Shown one piece after another: positions 1 through 6,373 of a stretch of DNA of 10,345 nt. Each line of letters begins with the position of its first letter. Position 1 is the stretch's first letter. The notes beneath the pieces were generated by a model. That model searched no databases. It was given only the letters and a program-made list of their open reading frames with translations, and was not told the DNA's origin. The position numbers and the translations under genes were made by a program. Source of the stretch: JBBROH01 sp038229595 (GTDB lineage Bacteria > Chloroflexota > Chloroflexia > QHBQ01); NCBI GenBank assembly GCA_038229595.1, contig JBBROH010000150.1, forward strand, positions 1 to 10,345, given 5' to 3'.

Positions 1-183
1 GCTATTGCCAAGCAGTTGGGGGTACGGATCACAGGGGTTAGCAGCGTGGTTGAGGGTAGCTACGGGGACGCAACGCCAATGGCTAGCAAGGTGGCAATGG
101 ATGCGGCTGGCAACGTGCCAATCGCCCAGGGTGAGTTGAGCGTGCAGTCTAACGTAACGATAGTATTTACCTACAGCAAGTAG
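1..183 (+). CDS. SIMPL-domain (DUF541) protein, C-terminal 60 residues
   Basis: Frame 1 is open from the window edge to a TAG stop and encodes the last 60 residues of a protein whose start lies outside. The tail has the layout usual for SIMPL/DUF541 proteins: an alanine-rich helix ending in LGV, a short strand (ITGVSSVVEG), a linker with AMDAAGNVPI, then the closing strands GELSVQSNVTIVFTYSK, where the family typically has PGEL.V...V.V.Y. Family members are usually secreted or envelope proteins of about 220-250 residues; their function is poorly defined. The signal peptide, if any, would be outside the window. A terminator follows 47 nt after the stop, so this is the last gene of its transcript. 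The family call rests on this tail only. Confidence 0.75.
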   Translation, partial: AIAKQLGVRITGVSSVVEGSYGDATPMASKVAMDAAGNVPIAQGELSVQSNVTIVFTYSK

Positions 184-230
184 GATGGCAGGGGATTAGT
201 ATCTTCTGGACGATCCCTCATGAGGTGCAG

Positions 231-265
231 GAGCCGCCAGCCTGGAGACAGGTGGCGGCTCTTTT
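231..265 (+). terminator. Rho-independent terminator after the SIMPL gene
   Basis: A 9-bp perfect stem (GAGCCGCCA at 231-239 with TGGCGGCTC at 253-261), extended by an inner CCT/AGG stem with one bulged base, is followed directly by TTTT at 262-265. The orientation fits the SIMPL gene. Read on the other strand there is no T tract, so it should not stop the convergent LmbE gene efficiently. Confidence 0.8.
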
Positions 266-277
266 GTGCTGGGTGGT

Positions 278-297
278 TTAGGAACATAAGCTCCTAA
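278..297. repeat. Palindromic intergenic repeat, copy 1
   Basis: The sequence is TTAGGAAC-ATAA-GCTCCTAA: two 8-nt arms around a 4-nt centre. Arms pair perfectly over the outer 6 bp, with one A/C mismatch next to the innermost base pair. In the minus-strand RNA that mismatch becomes a G-U pair. It lies between the SIMPL terminator and the LmbE stop codon. Related copies are at 4244-4263, 4290-4309 and 10098-10117. Copies 1 and 4 share the right flank GTG. Confidence 0.85.
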
Positions 298-300
298 GTG

Positions 301-1203
301 CTAAATACCAGCCAACAGGTCAGTCTCTGGCTGGCCGTCGGAGGGGCGAATGATGTTGCCGCTAGGGTCAGCATGGCTGAAGATTTCCTCAGTATAGATT
401 TGACGACCAATTTCGGGGGTGACGTAGCGGAAGGGAAGGTCTTTGGCTAGCTGGCTGCGGTGGGATTGGATAGCCTGTACCTTTTGGTCGGTGAAGTTAG
501 TGGTGTCGATCACAGTAGTGATGTCTTCTTCGGGGCTGCCAACTGGTGCGCCAGCGGGGGCTGCGTCGCCACCAATCCGCACGTCACCTTCACCAGGATT
601 GCGGCCAGCGGTGAAGTCGGCGGCCATGCCAACGGCTGGTACACCGAGTTCGATGGCTCGCTGCATACTTCGCATCATACGGGGCATGGAGAGGGCGAGG
701 AAGTAGAGCTTCTGAGGCTGGTATGGCTCGTCGTCAGCGAACTTGAGCGGGTCGGCAGCGTCCTGGAAGGCGGCAACGGCGGCCTTGCCGATGGTTACGT
801 GGTCGGGATGGCCGTAGACACCCTCTTTGCCGAAGGTGATCACTACGTTGGGCCGATAGTGGCGGTAGAGAGCGACGACCTTTGCCTCTAGCTCGGCGAA
901 GTCCGCGGCAGCCACCTGGCCGTCTATGTAGTCGAGGAAGATGACCTCTTTGGCCCCAACAGCGGCAGCGGCGTTGCGTAGCTCCTGCTCACGGGCCTGG
1001 CCGAGGGTGGCGGGAGTCGCGTCACTAAGGTCGCTTATCTGGCCGACTTCGCCGCGAGTGGCGCAGACCATGACCAGTTCGGCTCCGCCAGCGACGTACT
1101 TGGCGAGGGTGGCGGATGCGCCGAAGGTTTCGTCGTCAGGGTGAGCCAGCACGGTCATCAGGCGACGACCGACGTAAGGCTGGCTAGGGGATGTGTCATC
1201 CAC
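301..1203 (-). CDS. LmbE/PIG-L family zinc-dependent N-deacetylase
   Basis: This belongs to the LmbE/GlcNAc-PI deacetylase family, which removes an acetyl group from an N-acetylglucosamine-type substrate (MshB, BshB, PIG-L). The N-terminal zinc motif AHPDDE is at residues 20-25 (His21 and Asp24 as ligands, Asp23 as expected general base). The second motif GHPDH supplies His132 and His135. The reading frame extends to an ATG at 1236, but I chose the GTG at 1203. A GGAGG ribosome site (1213-1217) sits 9 nt before the GTG, and a TATAAT box overlaps the ATG. The resulting protein is 300 residues, normal for the family, with no signal peptide or membrane segment. It is divergent from the M16 peptidase gene. 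A role in mycothiol- or bacillithiol-type thiol synthesis is possible, but nothing nearby supports it; detoxification or sugar-conjugate deacetylation is equally likely. Family confidence is high, substrate unknown. Confidence 0.9.
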   Translation of the reverse strand: MDDTSPSQPYVGRRLMTVLAHPDDETFGASATLAKYVAGGAELVMVCATRGEVGQISDLSDATPATLGQAREQELRNAAAAVGAKEVIFLDYIDGQVAAADFAELEAKVVALYRHYRPNVVITFGKEGVYGHPDHVTIGKAAVAAFQDAADPLKFADDEPYQPQKLYFLALSMPRMMRSMQRAIELGVPAVGMAADFTAGRNPGEGDVRIGGDAAPAGAPVGSPEEDITTVIDTTNFTDQKVQAIQSHRSQLAKDLPFRYVTPEIGRQIYTEEIFSHADPSGNIIRPSDGQPETDLLAGI

Positions 1204-1234
1204 TGGATTGTGCCTCCATCTGTTTGTTGCTGGC

Positions 1235-1243
1235 ATTATAGCA
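1235..1243 (-). promoter_or_regulatory. Extended -10 promoter of the LmbE gene
   Basis: On the minus strand the sequence reads TGC-TATAAT, a perfect -10 with the TGn extension. No good -35 is visible, as is common for extended -10 promoters. Transcription would start near 1227, leaving a leader of about 24 nt before the GTG start. This supports the shorter start codon. Confidence 0.65.
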
Positions 1244-1277
1244 CATCTGCCAGCGGGTGGATTGAGTCTACGAGTCT

Positions 1278-1307
1278 GGTAGCAAGCTACCGTGCTAACA
1301 GGTTAGC
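1278..1307. promoter_or_regulatory. Phased double palindrome, likely operator between divergent promoters
   Basis: Two adjacent perfect 6-2-6 palindromes: GGTAGC-AA-GCTACC (1278-1291) and GCTAAC-AG-GTTAGC (1294-1307). The four half-sites begin at 1278, 1286, 1294 and 1302, exactly 8 bp apart, and all fit GCTA(A/C)C in one or the other orientation. The block lies upstream of both the LmbE promoter and the proposed peptidase promoter, so it would be transcribed by neither. A protein-binding site is therefore more likely than an RNA hairpin. The binding factor is unknown. Confidence 0.6.
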
Positions 1308-1350
1308 TTATTGGCTAAAGCGGCTGGTTGGTTTAATCTGTGTTTCAACC

Positions 1351-1379
1351 TTGCTCAGGGGACTGTTCTATGTTATGCT
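1351..1379 (+). promoter_or_regulatory. Likely sigma70-type promoter of the M16 peptidase gene
   Basis: TTGCTC (1351-1356), a 17-nt spacer, then TATGCT (1374-1379) preceded by a TGn extension. Predicted start of transcription is about 1386, giving a leader of about 29 nt before the ATG at 1415. Both hexamers differ from consensus, so this is a moderate call. Confidence 0.5.
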
Positions 1380-1414
1380 TCAGTATTCTAGGATCAAGAG
1401 AACAAGGAGACAAC

Positions 1415-4189
1415 ATGAGTGCCAGCGAACATGGAGCGGTAGAGCAGAGCAGCGTCAAGGTAACAATGCTCGGCAACGGCATGATGGTAATCACCAAAGA
1501 GGTACGTAGTGCGCCGGTGGTGAGCTTCTGGGTCTGGTATCGGGTGGGTGGACGCAACGAGGTGACAGGCATCACCGGTGTGTCACACTGGGCCGAACAT
1601 ATGATGTTCAAGGGAACAGAGAAGCTGAAGAAGGGGGACATCATGCGCCTCCTGAGCAAAAACGGTGCGAGCTACAATGCCACTACGTGGGTTGACTACA
1701 CCAACTACTTCGAGACGCTGCCAAGTGACCGCTACGAACTGGCCTTGCAGATCGAGAGCGACCGAATGGTGAACTCGCGGTTTGAGGCAGAGGATGTAGC
1801 CAGCGAGCGGAGCGTAATCATCAGCGAGCGCGAGGGTGGTGAGAACTTCCCTGGCCGCATCCTGAATGAGGAGGTGACGGCTCTGGCCTACAAGGTACAT
1901 CCCTACCATCATGGTACCATTGGTTGGAAAAGCGACCTGCGAGTAATTACCCGTGAGGACCTCTACAAGCACTACAAGACGTTCTACACGCCCAACAACG
2001 CCTTCATTGTCGCGGTAGGTGACTTCGACACAGCCGAGATGGTGGGCAAGATCACCGAGTATTTTGGTAGCATTCCGTCTGGTGAGGAACCGCCAACTGT
2101 GCGCGGGGTAGAGCCAGAGCAGGATGGTGAGCGGCGCGCGTACATCGAGCGACCAGGACAGGCGGCCTATATTGAGATTGCCTACCACGCAGTTGAGGCT
2201 AGCCACCCGGATATGCCTGCGCTGGCGGTGCTGGAGTCGGTGCTGAGTGGGGCTGGTGGTGGCTTTGGACGTAGCGCACGGATGTACAAGGCGTTGGTGG
2301 ACAGCCAACTGGCCGTCTCTGCGGGTGCAGACTTTACCCTCAACCGCGACCCTGGGCTGTTCGAGTTCAGTGCAATGGCCCGTGACGGTGTGGCTTTGGA
2401 GCAGATCGAGCAGGCTATTGACGCGGTGATCCAGCAGGTAACTGACGAGCCGATCAGCGAGGCCGAGCTGCGGAGGGTAATCAAACAGACGAAGGCCCAG
2501 TTTGTCTACTCTGCTGACAGTGTCTCCAACCAGGGCTACTTGCTAGGCTACTTCGAGATCGTGGCGAATGACCACACCCTAGCTGATCGGTTCCCCAGCC
2601 TGCTAGAGCAGGTGACACCGGAAGACGTGCAGCGCGTAGCTGGGCAATACCTCAAAAAGAGTAACCGCACCGTCGGCCACTTCATCCCCCGCCCAATGAC
2701 TGACGAGGATAGCCACAAGATGGCAGTGGCCCAGGCAGCGGCAGCGGGGGGTCACGGCCACTTCTACACCCCGATCAGCGAACTGGTACCGAGCGATAGG
2801 CTAGCTTTCTACCACCAGCCCGCACCTGCGAGCTTGTTCCCCGCTGAAGACGCTCAGGAACTTGTGTTCCTAAGCGCACAAGCGGCAACCGCGCAGGAGC
2901 AGGCGTTGGCCCGGTTGGATGATGACAAGATCGTGCGTAAGGTGTTGCCGAATGGCATTACCGCTTTGATTTACACCAAGAAGGACAACCCTTCGGTGAT
3001 CGTACGAGCGGCCCTGCGTGCTGGCTCAATCTACGAAACCCCAGAGCAGGCTGGGCTGGCGGGCTTCACCTCCTCAATCCTGCGGCGGGGGACGGAGCAA
3101 TACAGCTTTAGCGAACTGAACGAACTGACCGACGAGCTGGCCTTCAGTGTGGAGAGCGGTAGCAGCCGCCACCTTGCTAGTGTTGGGGGTCGCAGTCTAC
3201 GTGAGGACTTCGGCACGCTAGTAGAGGTAATGGGCGAGATGTTGCAGCACGCTACCTTCCCTGAGCAGGAGATCGAGAAGGTACGAGGCAATGTGCTGAC
3301 TGGGCTTAAGGAGCGCGAGAACGACACGCGGGGCGTGGCCGAGCGCAAGTTCCACGAACTAGCCTACCCTAAAGGCCACCCCTACCACTACTCTAGCTCT
3401 GGCTACATCGAGACGGTCGAGAAGATTAGTCGCGAAGATATGGTGGCCTTCTACAAGAGATACTACCGGCCCGATACCACTACCATCGTAATCGTCGGTG
3501 ACATTGAGGCTGCTGATGCACTGGCGAAGTTGCAGGCCGAACTCGGCGGCTGGCAGCCAGACCCTAGCGCAGGCGAAGCACCCAGCATCGAAGTGACTGA
3601 GGTGAGCAAGCCAGCAAGCATCACGCGGGAGGTGAGCGAGGTGCCAGGCAAAACACAGGCCGACATCGTACTCGGCTTCCCTAGCCTGCCACGCAAGCAC
3701 CCCGATTACGAGGCGTTGATGATGGGCAACTACATCCTCGGCCAGCTTGGTCTCTACGGTCGCCTCGGTCAGAATGTGCGCGACAAGCAGGGGCTAGCCT
3801 ACTACTGCTATAGCAGTCTTGAGGGCGGTTTTGGCAACGGCTCGTGGGCGATCCGGGCAGGGGTGAACCCAGCCAACATCGAGAAGGCAATTGCGGGTAT
3901 GTTGGAGGAGACGAACCGCATCCTAACCGATGCTCCTATTGAGGCAGAGGAGTTGGAGGAGACCAAGAGCTTCCTCACTGGTACCCTACCTCTGCGGCTG
4001 GAGACCAGCAGCGGAATCGCAGCCCAGTTGATGGACATTGAACTTTACGAACTGGGCAGTGACTACGTACAACGGTACCTCCAGAAGGTACAGGCTATGA
4101 CCACTGAGGAGATCATGGCCGCCTTGCATAAGCACATCAACCTCGACAGCTATGTACTCGCCATCGCTGGCACACTAACCAACGAGTAG
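1415..4189 (+). CDS. M16 family zinc metallopeptidase, two fused M16 halves (924 aa)
   Basis: This is an inverzincin of the M16 (pitrilysin/processing peptidase) family, which degrades or processes peptides inside a clamshell made of two homologous halves. The N-terminal half carries the inverted zinc motif HWAEH (His58, Glu61 as catalytic base, His62). The third ligand is Glu138 in VIISERE, 76 residues after His62, as expected. The C-terminal half starts near residue 500 (KVLPNGITALIYTKKDNPSV), lacks HxxEH, and has the conserved NVRDKQGLAYY segment near its end. It is therefore the usual non-catalytic partner half. No signal peptide is visible, suggesting a cytoplasmic enzyme. The start at 1415 was chosen because AAGGAG (1404-1409) lies 5 nt upstream and homology begins soon after; the upstream frame to 1340 is weak and contains the promoter. 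The gene appears monocistronic, ending at a long hairpin. The substrate is unknown. Confidence 0.93.
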   Translation: MSASEHGAVEQSSVKVTMLGNGMMVITKEVRSAPVVSFWVWYRVGGRNEVTGITGVSHWAEHMMFKGTEKLKKGDIMRLLSKNGASYNATTWVDYTNYFETLPSDRYELALQIESDRMVNSRFEAEDVASERSVIISEREGGENFPGRILNEEVTALAYKVHPYHHGTIGWKSDLRVITREDLYKHYKTFYTPNNAFIVAVGDFDTAEMVGKITEYFGSIPSGEEPPTVRGVEPEQDGERRAYIERPGQAAYIEIAYHAVEASHPDMPALAVLESVLSGAGGGFGRSARMYKALVDSQLAVSAGADFTLNRDPGLFEFSAMARDGVALEQIEQAIDAVIQQVTDEPISEAELRRVIKQTKAQFVYSADSVSNQGYLLGYFEIVANDHTLADRFPSLLEQVTPEDVQRVAGQYLKKSNRTVGHFIPRPMTDEDSHKMAVAQAAAAGGHGHFYTPISELVPSDRLAFYHQPAPASLFPAEDAQELVFLSAQAATAQEQALARLDDDKIVRKVLPNGITALIYTKKDNPSVIVRAALRAGSIYETPEQAGLAGFTSSILRRGTEQYSFSELNELTDELAFSVESGSSRHLASVGGRSLREDFGTLVEVMGEMLQHATFPEQEIEKVRGNVLTGLKERENDTRGVAERKFHELAYPKGHPYHYSSSGYIETVEKISREDMVAFYKRYYRPDTTTIVIVGDIEAADALAKLQAELGGWQPDPSAGEAPSIEVTEVSKPASITREVSEVPGKTQADIVLGFPSLPRKHPDYEALMMGNYILGQLGLYGRLGQNVRDKQGLAYYCYSSLEGGFGNGSWAIRAGVNPANIEKAIAGMLEETNRILTDAPIEAEELEETKSFLTGTLPLRLETSSGIAAQLMDIELYELGSDYVQRYLQKVQAMTTEEIMAALHKHINLDSYVLAIAGTLTNE

Positions 4190-4202
4190 CAACCAGCACA
4201 GC

Positions 4203-4240
4203 AAGAGGGTGGATCGGCTGAACGCTGATCCACCCTCTTT
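4203..4240 (+). terminator. Long hairpin terminator after the M16 gene
   Basis: A perfect 13-bp stem (4203-4215 with 4227-4239) has an 11-nt loop and begins 13 nt after the stop codon. The T tract is short (TCTTT, then GCGTT), so termination may be incomplete, but stem length and position fit an intrinsic terminator. Read on the minus strand there is no T tract. Confidence 0.7.
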
Positions 4241-4243
4241 GCG

Positions 4244-4263
4244 TTAGGAACTCATGCTCCTAA
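4244..4263. repeat. Palindromic intergenic repeat, copy 2
   Basis: TTAGGAAC-TCAT-GCTCCTAA, with the same architecture as copy 1. It starts 4 nt after the peptidase terminator. Similarity to copy 3 continues beyond the palindrome: 4245-4275 and 4291-4321 are 31-nt direct repeats with 3 mismatches, including the right flank ending in CAGC. Confidence 0.85.
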
Positions 4264-4289
4264 ACTTTGTGCAGCACCCTAACCAGCCT

Positions 4290-4309
4290 CTAGGAACTCA
4301 TGTTCCTAA
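4290..4309. repeat. Palindromic intergenic repeat, copy 3
   Basis: CTAGGAAC-TCAT-GTTCCTAA. In this copy TAGGAAC and GTTCCTA are perfect reverse complements around TCAT, which suggests the fully paired ancestral form. It lies 46 bp downstream of copy 2 in the same orientation. Confidence 0.85.
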
Positions 4310-4378
4310 ACTCTGTACAGCGCAGCCACAGCGACAATCTGCCAGCTTACCAGCACACCAACAGACTCGCACGCCGAA

Positions 4379-4396
4379 GGCGCACCCACGTGCGCC
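4379..4396 (-). terminator. GC-rich hairpin downstream of the 131-aa gene
   Basis: A perfect 7-bp stem GGCGCAC-CCAC-GTGCGCC lies 25 nt beyond the stop codon of the minus-strand 131-residue gene. No T tract follows on that strand, so it may be a transcript-stabilising hairpin or a weak terminator rather than a standard intrinsic terminator. Confidence 0.4.
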
Positions 4397-4421
4397 CCTC
4401 AACCATCATGTTTGTCTGTGC

Positions 4422-4817
4422 TTACAGTTCCGTCTGCACTGGCCGCAGCTTCCCTTGCTTGTAGGCTGTCTGCAACTCTAGCAGGTCGCGCAGCTTGTCA
4501 CGCAGGCGGCGGCTAAACTCCTCCTCATCATACAGCCGCTCTAGCAGCAGCTTGCCAAAGTCAGGATCATTTAGCAACTCCAACATCATCTCGCCACACA
4601 CGCGCAGGTAGGTTGAGCGATTGACCTTCAACCCATCATACGCCCGCGTCTTGCTATTCAGCTTCGCTAGCTGCTCATCCAGCGGGATTAGCTGGTAGGG
4701 GTAGTAATAGACTGCCACTTGCTTCAGCCGCCCGGCTCCATTGCGCGCCCTCTGCTCAGCCATCTCATCCTCTACCTCGCGGCGGCTACGCGGTGGGTTG
4801 TCGAAGTCGAAATCCAT
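4422..4817 (-). CDS. Hypothetical protein, 131 aa, downstream of the AAA ATPase gene
   Basis: I do not recognise this family. The protein is soluble, highly charged and mostly helical in appearance. An acidic start (MDFDFD) is followed by a basic, glutamate-rich segment. A tyrosine-rich patch VAVYYYPYQLIPLDEQL lies at about 34-50, and a charged helix with possible coiled-coil character at about 86-120. It has no cysteine pairs, membrane segment or signal peptide. The ATG at 4817 is preceded by AGGAG (4824-4828) at 6-nt spacing. It lies 56 nt downstream of the AAA ATPase gene on the same strand with no terminator visible between them, so they are probably co-transcribed. By position it may be a small partner of the ATPase, but that is inference from adjacency only. 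Confidence 0.75.
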   Translation of the reverse strand: MDFDFDNPPRSRREVEDEMAEQRARNGAGRLKQVAVYYYPYQLIPLDEQLAKLNSKTRAYDGLKVNRSTYLRVCGEMMLELLNDPDFGKLLLERLYDEEEFSRRLRDKLRDLLELQTAYKQGKLRPVQTEL

Positions 4818-4873
4818 CTCACTCTCCTCTTGCTAACCCCACCTTTGCTCGGCGCGGGTCTGACAGCTGGCGG

Positions 4874-5740
4874 CTAGGCCCGACCTTTGTACTCCTGCAT
4901 CATCGTACCCACCACGTGTTCTACAATGTCAGTGTCAACCTTCCGCTTGTTGAAGCGTGGAGCTACGTCGAAGCAGAGCGAGCAGATGTTGACGATGCTG
5001 CGCGGCACCCCCTCCGACTGCTTAAAAATCATTGCTATCGCGTCATCGGTGAACAACTCTATACCCGGCGGCAAGCCCGCTACCTTCAGCCGGTGGTAGA
5101 TCAAGTCCTTAACCTGCGCCGCACTCATAAACGGCTCCAGGTTGTTGGTGAAGCGTACCCGGCTGCCAAGATTGCGCTTCTTCGCCACCTTCTCTTGCAA
5201 CTCAAGCTGGCCGAACATCACAATTTGCAGGATGCGATGGTCGTCAAGCGAGTAGTTGAGGAAGATACGCAGTCGCTCTAGCGCATCGTAGGTCAGGCAC
5301 TGGGCCTCGTCAACCAACAACAGCGGTACCTTCCCCTCGCGGGCTGTCTTTTGCAGGAAGATGATGAACTCGTTAGACAATTCGCTGCGGGTGCTGGCGA
5401 TAGGCCGCTGACCAAAGGCACGCAGCATCTCGCGGGTAAACTCCGCGTCGGTTGGCTGCGAAGGGTCGAGTACCTCACCCACCAGGAAGCTGCTGAACAA
5501 GTCGTTGCCCACGATCCGCTTACGCAGCAACCCCAGCAGGCTACTCTTGCCCAGCCCAATGTCGCCGTAGATGATCGCCAAGCCGCGCTTCATCGCAATG
5601 TGGCTGGTCAGCATCTCGTATGCCTCTTTATACTGGTAGCCCAGATAGAAGAAACGTGCGCTATCCTCTGGGTTGAAAGGGTCTTCCTTCAGCGCGGGGT
5701 GGAAGTAGGCCATCGCCAACTTCTGGTACTGACTAACCAT
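4874..5740 (-). CDS. ExeA/TnsC-like AAA ATPase (288 aa)
   Basis: This AAA+ ATPase belongs to the ExeA/GspA-TniB/TnsC group. The N-terminal segment PFNPEDSARFFYLGYQYKEA (about 21-40) is the typical ExeA lead-in. Walker A is GDIGLGKSS (59-67), Walker B LLLVDEAQ (140-147; Asp144, Glu145), a sensor-1-like segment is IVMFGQ (173-178), and sensor 2 is GVPRS with Arg247. The protein ends soon after the small helical lid domain. It lacks the membrane segment and peptidoglycan-binding domain of true GspA, so it is a soluble regulatory ATPase. Such proteins act in pilus/secretion assembly or as target-selection ATPases of transposons. No transposase or secretin gene is in this window. The ATG at 5740 has AGGAG (5747-5751) 6 nt upstream. 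The gene leads a two-gene unit with the 131-residue protein, divergent from the parAB operon. A role in DNA segregation or plasmid biology is possible but unproven. Confidence 0.85.
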   Translation of the reverse strand: MVSQYQKLAMAYFHPALKEDPFNPEDSARFFYLGYQYKEAYEMLTSHIAMKRGLAIIYGDIGLGKSSLLGLLRKRIVGNDLFSSFLVGEVLDPSQPTDAEFTREMLRAFGQRPIASTRSELSNEFIIFLQKTAREGKVPLLLVDEAQCLTYDALERLRIFLNYSLDDHRILQIVMFGQLELQEKVAKKRNLGSRVRFTNNLEPFMSAAQVKDLIYHRLKVAGLPPGIELFTDDAIAMIFKQSEGVPRSIVNICSLCFDVAPRFNKRKVDTDIVEHVVGTMMQEYKGRA

Positions 5741-5770
5741 CAGCGTCTCCTATCACCAGCATCATCCTAC

Positions 5771-5810
5771 CTTACAGTAATGTCAATCTTACAGCAATGT
5801 CAATCTTACA
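5771..5810. repeat. 17-bp tandem direct repeat upstream of the AAA ATPase gene
   Basis: CTTACAGTAATGTCAAT (5771-5787) is followed head-to-tail by CTTACAGCAATGTCAAT (5788-5804), one mismatch apart, and then by a partial unit CTTACA (5805-5810). Each full unit carries TTGACA when read on the minus strand, so the repeat may contain the -35 element(s) for the ATPase gene; no good -10 is visible. Another TGTCAA is at 5826-5831. Iterated sites at this position could be operators, partition sites (iterons) or element-end binding sites. Confidence 0.65.
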
Positions 5811-5841
5811 CCAAAACCCCAATGCTGTCAATAGGCTGAAG

Positions 5842-5886
5842 CCATGATGTTGCCCGTGCTAACGTACTAATATGCCAGCATCATGG
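5842..5886. repeat. 8-bp inverted repeat in the divergent ATPase/merR region
   Basis: CCATGATG (5842-5849) and CATCATGG (5879-5886) are perfect inverted repeats separated by 29 nt. They sit upstream of the promoter for the MerR-like/parAB unit. They could be paired operator sites bridged by a dimeric regulator, such as the adjacent MerR-like protein or ParA/ParB. With only 8 bp per arm, chance is not excluded. Confidence 0.45.
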
Positions 5887-5909
5887 GGTGCAGTCAGAGT
5901 AGCAGCGAT

Positions 5910-5937
5910 TTGACAGCATTTTAGTTTCGGGTATAAT
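5910..5937 (+). promoter_or_regulatory. Consensus sigma70-type promoter for the merR-parA-parB unit
   Basis: Perfect TTGACA (5910-5915) and perfect TATAAT (5932-5937) are separated by 16 nt. Transcription should start near 5944, leaving a leader of about 70 nt before the ATG at 6015. No other comparable promoter is seen before 9688, consistent with one long transcript. Confidence 0.8.
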
Positions 5938-6014
5938 AAGCGATAGGCAACCTTAGAATAGCTTCTTCGGCACAGACTACTGCGCCAGCAACAAAATGTG
6001 AGGTCGGTTAAGCA

Positions 6015-6368
6015 ATGGCAAGTTCTATCGGATACAGCAGCGGTGAGGCTTTGGGGGTGTTGGCCGACCGTGGCTACATCACCACCCCCCGCGTGATCCG
6101 CAACATCGAGGACAAGCTAGCTCTGCCCATCCGCCGTGATGCCCAGCATCAGCGCGTCTACACCGAGGTGGATATCGAGCAGCTAGCCAACGTGATTGCG
6201 CTCCAAGAGGCTGGCCTCAGCCTGCCCACCATCTACCGCGTGCTGATCGAGCGCGACATTGACGTACTGACCTTCCAGAGCCAACGACTGGATCACGCCA
6301 TGAGCATCCTCCAGAGCTTGAAGCAGACCGCCAGCAACGCCCAGGCCGTTGGCGCAGAGAGGCAGTAG
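6015..6368 (+). CDS. Small MerR-like DNA-binding protein (117 aa)
   Basis: The protein resembles the DNA-binding half of MerR family regulators. A helix-turn-helix with wing spans about residues 8-50, with TPRVIRNIEDK in the place of the usual TLRYYE. It is followed by QRVYTEVDIEQL (46-57) and the helix EAGLSLPTIYRVLIERD (65-81), matching the MerR GxSLxxI pattern. It ends in a helix (about 87-105) that could serve for dimerisation. There is no C-terminal ligand-binding domain, metal-binding cysteine or drug pocket. The ATG at 6015 follows an AGG-containing site with about 11-nt spacing. The gene heads the parA-parB unit and ends only 5 nt before the ParA ATG. It may be the autoregulator of the operon or a centromere-binding accessory factor; no direct evidence decides between these. 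Confidence 0.75.
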   Translation: MASSIGYSSGEALGVLADRGYITTPRVIRNIEDKLALPIRRDAQHQRVYTEVDIEQLANVIALQEAGLSLPTIYRVLIERDIDVLTFQSQRLDHAMSILQSLKQTASNAQAVGAERQ

Positions 6369-6373
6369 CGTCT

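Noticed and set aside
1204..1236. Upstream ATG start for the LmbE gene at 1236
   Set aside because: The ATG lies within the TATAAT box, while GTG at 1203 has a well-placed GGAGG and gives a normal-length protein.
1340..1414. 25-codon N-terminal extension of the M16 peptidase
   Set aside because: It overlaps the proposed promoter and lacks a ribosome site; the ATG at 1415 has AAGGAG 5 nt upstream.
1583..2308. 241-codon minus-strand ORF inside the M16 gene
   Set aside because: A long shadow frame fully inside a clearly conserved peptidase gene; its translation has no family features.
5771..5810. Definite Tn7-like transposon end
   Set aside because: The tandem sites and the TnsC-like ATPase are suggestive, but no transposase, terminal TGT/ACA pair with target duplication, or opposite end was found in the window.
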